64,000 nucleotides of DNA from Neptunomonas antarctica. GTDB taxonomy: Bacteria > Pseudomonadota > Gammaproteobacteria > Pseudomonadales > Balneatricaceae. Below are positions 60,764-64,000 of this stretch, piece by piece (the first letter of the stretch is position 1; each line of letters starts with the position of its first letter). Location: NCBI RefSeq assembly GCF_001305295.1, contig NZ_LJSI01000021.1, positions 62,001 to 126,000 on the forward strand. Reading direction: 5' to 3'. A model generated the notes under the pieces. That model made no database searches. It saw only the letters and a program-made list of their open reading frames with translations, and was not told where the DNA came from. The position numbers and the translations under genes were made by a program.

Positions 60764-63646
60764 GTGGAAAAACGTACTCTGAGTGAACTCGAACAACAGC
60801 ATGACTTTACGCGTCGTCATATCGGTCTTCATGGCGAAGATCAGCAAGCGATGCTGGAAAGCCTGGGTGTCTCTTCTCTGGACGAGCTGATTGAGCAAAC
60901 AGTACCCGGATCAATTCGTTTGGATGATGCGCTGGATATGGCTGATTCTGAAACAGAAGTCCAAGCACTGGCTTACCTGAAATCATTGGCGGCACAGAAT
61001 AAAGTTAACAAGTCTTACATCGGTATGGGTTATCACAACACCCTGGTGCCGAATGTGATTCTGCGTAATGTATTGGAAAATCCGGGTTGGTACACGGCCT
61101 ATACGCCGTATCAGCCAGAGATCGCTCAGGGCCGTTTGGAGTCATTGCTGAATTTCCAGCAGGTTGTCATGGATTTGACCGGTATGGATCTGGCGAACGC
61201 CTCCATGCTGGACGAAGCCACCGCCGCTGCAGAAGCAATGACGCTGTGCAAACGTTCTAACCGTAAAAAATCTAATACCTATTTTGTGGCTGACGATGTT
61301 CATCCGCAAACCATTGACGTCATCAAAACCCGTGCTGAATATTTCGGGTTTGATGTGGTGGTTGCACCGGCGTCTGAACTGGCAGAGCACGATGTATTTG
61401 GTGTTCAGTTGCAGTATCCGGGTACCTTTGGTGAAATTACTGACATCAAGACTCTGATAGACACAGCAAAAGCTCAGCAAGCGATGGTCGCTGTTGCCGC
61501 TGATCCGATGGCATTGGTATTGCTTAAATCACCCGGTGAGCTGGGTGCTGATGTTGTTCTGGGTTCTACTCAGCGCTTCGGCGTACCGATGGGCTTTGGT
61601 GGTCCGCATGCTGCATTTTTCGCTGCCAGTGACAAACTGAAGCGCTCTGTACCCGGTCGTATTATTGGTGTATCGGTTGATGCACGTGGTAATCAGGCAT
61701 TTCGTATGGCGATGCAAACCCGCGAGCAGCATATTCGTCGTGACAAAGCGACATCAAACATCTGTACAGCTCAAGCGCTGCTGGCCAACATGGCGAGCTT
61801 CTATGCGGTTTATCATGGCCCTAACGGCCTGAAAACCATTGCTGAGCGTATTCATCGTTTGACCGCTATTTTAGCAACCGGCTTAAAAGACAAAGGCGTA
61901 AAGGGTAACGACAGTTACTTTGATACATTAACGCTGAATGTTGCTGATAAGCAGGGTGCTATTTATCAGGCAGCACTGGATAAAGGCTGTAACTTACGCC
62001 GTATCGGTGCTGATAAACTCGGTGTTAGCTTAGATGAAACAACAACCGCAGCTGATGTAGCTGAGTTGTTCGCTATCTTCCTGGGCAATGAGCATGGTTT
62101 AGATATCGCTGCGATTGATGCACGTGTCGCCGCTGGCGATACTGGTATTACCGATGCACAACGTCGTGAAGATGCAATTCTGACTCATCCGGTATTTAAC
62201 AGCTATCACTCAGAAACCGATATGCTGCGTTACCTGAAAAAGCTGGAAAACAAAGATTACTCATTGGTTCACGGTATGATCCCGCTGGGTTCTTGTACCA
62301 TGAAACTGAATGCCACTGCTGAAATGCTGCCGGTGAGCTGGCCTGAATTTGCCAACATTCATCCGTTTGCACCAGATGATCAGGTTCAAGGCTACCACAC
62401 CATGCTGCGTGAGTTAGAAGAGCAGCTAGTGGAGATAACAGGCTACGATAAAGTCTCGTTGCAGCCTAACTCAGGTGCGTCGGGCGAATACGCTGGTTTG
62501 CTGGCTATCCGCAAATACCAGGAGTCTATCGGTGAAGGCCATCGTAATATCTGCCTGATACCATCGTCTGCCCACGGCACTAACCCTGCCTCTGCAGCGA
62601 TGATGGATATGAAAATCATCGTTACCAAGTGTGACGAAAAAGGTAATGTTGATGTAGCAGATCTGGCTGAAAAAGCAGAGTTGCACGCTGAAAACCTGTC
62701 TACCCTGATGATCACCTATCCATCGACTCACGGTATCTACGAAGAAGATATTGTAGAGATTTGTGCATTGATTCATAAGTTTGGCGGCCAGGTCTATATG
62801 GATGGTGCCAACATGAATGCTCAGGTGGGTATTTCCAAGCCAGGCCTTATTGGTTCAGATGTATCGCATCTTAACCTGCATAAAACCTTTGCTATTCCGC
62901 ATGGCGGTGGTGGCCCGGGTATGGGACCTATTGGCGTGAAGAGCCATCTAGCTCCTTTCCTGCCAAATCACAAAATAACAGCGGTTCAGGGTTCTGAGTC
63001 AAATGTAGGTGCTGTTTCTGGAGCGCCGTATGGTTCGGGTGCGATCTTACCGATCAGCTATATGTATAACCGTATGCTGGGTAAATCTGGCCTGAAAGCA
63101 TCGACACAGAACGCGATTCTGGGTGCTAACTATCTGGCTGAAAAACTGGGTGAGCATTACCCGATTCTTTTCCGTGGCCGTAATAACAAAGTTGCGCATG
63201 AGTGCATCGTTGATATCCGCCCATTGAAAGAAGCGTCGGGTATTACTGAAGAAGATATTTCTAAGCGCCTGATGGACTACGGTTTCCATGCGCCGACGAT
63301 GTCATTCCCGGTAGCGGGTACCTTGATGATTGAGCCGACTGAATCTGAGTCTAAGATGGAGCTGGATCGCTTCATTGAAGCAATGGTGATGATTCGTCAG
63401 GAAGTCGATAAAGTACAGCGTGGTGAGTGGTCTTTAGAAGACAATCCACTGCATAACGCACCGCACACCATGGCGGATATTACCGCTGCTGAATGGGGCC
63501 GCGCTTACTCTCGCGAAGAAGCTGTATTCCCCACGACGGCCACACGTCAGAACAAGTTCTGGCCTGCGGTAAACCGTGTGGATAATGTGTACGGCGATCG
63601 TAACTTTATCTGCTCGTGTCCGCCTATTGAGTCTTACCAGGACTAA
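60764..63646 (+). CDS. gcvP: Glycine dehydrogenase (decarboxylating), P protein
   Basis: PLP enzyme that decarboxylates glycine and loads aminomethyl onto GcvH. It is a single 960-aa chain of the proteobacterial fused type. GTG start at 60764. Landmarks are [50 protein letters not shown], the [20 protein letters not shown] block (Lys707 as Schiff base) and [10 protein letters not shown] at the end. It is preceded by gcvH after 7 nt. With GcvH, GcvT on the opposite strand, and E3 from elsewhere, it forms the complete system. Confidence 0.97.
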   Translation: MEKRTLSELEQQHDFTRRHIGLHGEDQQAMLESLGVSSLDELIEQTVPGSIRLDDALDMADSETEVQALAYLKSLAAQNKVNKSYIGMGYHNTLVPNVILRNVLENPGWYTAYTPYQPEIAQGRLESLLNFQQVVMDLTGMDLANASMLDEATAAAEAMTLCKRSNRKKSNTYFVADDVHPQTIDVIKTRAEYFGFDVVVAPASELAEHDVFGVQLQYPGTFGEITDIKTLIDTAKAQQAMVAVAADPMALVLLKSPGELGADVVLGSTQRFGVPMGFGGPHAAFFAASDKLKRSVPGRIIGVSVDARGNQAFRMAMQTREQHIRRDKATSNICTAQALLANMASFYAVYHGPNGLKTIAERIHRLTAILATGLKDKGVKGNDSYFDTLTLNVADKQGAIYQAALDKGCNLRRIGADKLGVSLDETTTAADVAELFAIFLGNEHGLDIAAIDARVAAGDTGITDAQRREDAILTHPVFNSYHSETDMLRYLKKLENKDYSLVHGMIPLGSCTMKLNATAEMLPVSWPEFANIHPFAPDDQVQGYHTMLRELEEQLVEITGYDKVSLQPNSGASGEYAGLLAIRKYQESIGEGHRNICLIPSSAHGTNPASAAMMDMKIIVTKCDEKGNVDVADLAEKAELHAENLSTLMITYPSTHGIYEEDIVEICALIHKFGGQVYMDGANMNAQVGISKPGLIGSDVSHLNLHKTFAIPHGGGGPGMGPIGVKSHLAPFLPNHKITAVQGSESNVGAVSGAPYGSGAILPISYMYNRMLGKSGLKASTQNAILGANYLAEKLGEHYPILFRGRNNKVAHECIVDIRPLKEASGITEEDISKRLMDYGFHAPTMSFPVAGTLMIEPTESESKMELDRFIEAMVMIRQEVDKVQRGEWSLEDNPLHNAPHTMADITAAEWGRAYSREEAVFPTTATRQNKFWPAVNRVDNVYGDRNFICSCPPIESYQD

Positions 63647-63740
63647 AAATTCGGGTTGAGGTTAGGTAATGAAGTTGGTTAACGATTTAATTAAGATGGT
63701 TATCTTAATAAAGTTGGTTAATTGATCCGGGTAAAAACTA

Positions 63741-63774
63741 AAAAAGGCGAACCAGTAATGGCTCGCCTTTTTTC
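63741..63774. terminator. Intrinsic terminator after gcvP (bidirectional shape)
   Basis: AAAAAGGCGA/TCGCCTTTTT perfect 10-bp stem with a 12-nt loop and A and T runs on both ends, about 95 nt after the gcvP stop. Confidence 0.85.
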
Positions 63775-64000
63775 TTTTCGTTGACCCATCCTAAATAAGG
63801 TTGTCATTTTCCAGCTGTTGATTTGGAGAGTGTAATGCAGCCAATCACTAAGCTTTCGTGTTGCTACAAGGTATAAATAGAAAAGAGCCGTCGATTGTAT
63901 AACCTATGGCTTTTTATTGAGCTGTATATGTCTACCTTGTGGTAAGCGACCTAAATGACTTTGAGCAAAACCTGTAGTGAGACGACGGCCACTGCCTAAG
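63775..64000. other. Downstream region with possible truncated minus-strand gene end
   Basis: No plus-strand gene is seen. On the minus strand an open frame enters from the window edge and stops with TAG at 63904, giving about 31 codons (reading GSGRRLTTGFAQSHLGRLPQ then ending NKKP). AGCC/GGCT arms with A and T flanks (63881-63915) could be its terminator. It may be the C-terminus of a gene beyond the edge; identity cannot be told. Confidence 0.3.

Noticed and set aside
1-64000. CRISPR array, insertion sequence, prophage or genomic island boundaries
   Set aside because: No spaced direct-repeat array, transposase, integrase, attachment site or tRNA was recognised; gene content is mostly housekeeping.

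Overview
The window looks like chromosome of a marine, Pseudomonas/Oceanospirillales-type gammaproteobacterium with moderate GC. The evidence is the homodimeric AceE/AceF pyruvate dehydrogenase, class I fumarase, DUF3549 and YqcC proteins, a MotY protein (sodium-driven polar flagellum), and the block argF-argD-grxD-peroxiredoxin-rnt-motY-argG, whose order echoes that recalled for Pseudomonas aeruginosa. About 62 protein genes are supported. No rRNA, tRNA, insertion sequence, prophage or CRISPR array was seen. Species cannot be named from the sequence alone.

Layout. 1-4.8 kb: aceE-aceF. 4.8-11.6 kb: CofD-like protein, class I fumarase, an ArsR regulator with an Old Yellow Enzyme reductase, a Zur-type operator in front of a COG0523 GTPase, and a MioC-like flavodoxin. 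11.6-18.2 kb (minus strand): a GAF-PAS-PAS-GGDEF-EAL protein, then a tight four-gene set of AMP/thymidine phosphorylase-like enzyme, PRPP synthetase, AlkB-like dioxygenase and NfsA-like flavin reductase. 18.4-22.6 kb: purU, a CBS protein, DnaT-like and lambda P-like replication proteins, DUF3549. 22.7-27.1 kb: a Kef-type antiporter divergent from an uncharacterised operon of two DUF1538 membrane proteins, a P-II-like protein and a CBS protein. 27.2-37.3 kb: YqcC, class II DAHP synthase, a carboxymuconolactone decarboxylase family protein, MetR and the arginine/glutaredoxin/RNase T/MotY block. 37.4-45 kb: a receiver-TPR protein and a type I secretion system (ABC, HlyD, TolC) with an embedded LuxR-type regulator, but no visible substrate.

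45.1-53.7 kb is a complete lower mevalonate pathway operon (HMG-CoA reductase, type 2 IPP isomerase, HMG-CoA synthase, two GHMP kinases, diphosphomevalonate decarboxylase) running without a gap into DNA polymerase II. Most gammaproteobacteria use the MEP route, so this is unusual. 53.7-63.6 kb is a glycine/serine module: a SoxG-like protein, gcvT and a sodium:alanine/glycine symporter on the minus strand, divergent from sdaA-glyA-gcvH-gcvP. With purU it links glycine cleavage, serine deamination and the folate one-carbon pool to pyruvate.

The best candidates for undescribed biology are the DUF1538/P-II/CBS operon; a phased set of GGAAA boxes and TTTCC/GGAAA palindromes between the symporter and sdaA; a terminator plus short Arg-containing reading frame in the argD leader; and the phosphorylase/PRPP/AlkB/NfsA operon. 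All gene functions are read from sequence motifs by eye; no database search was run.
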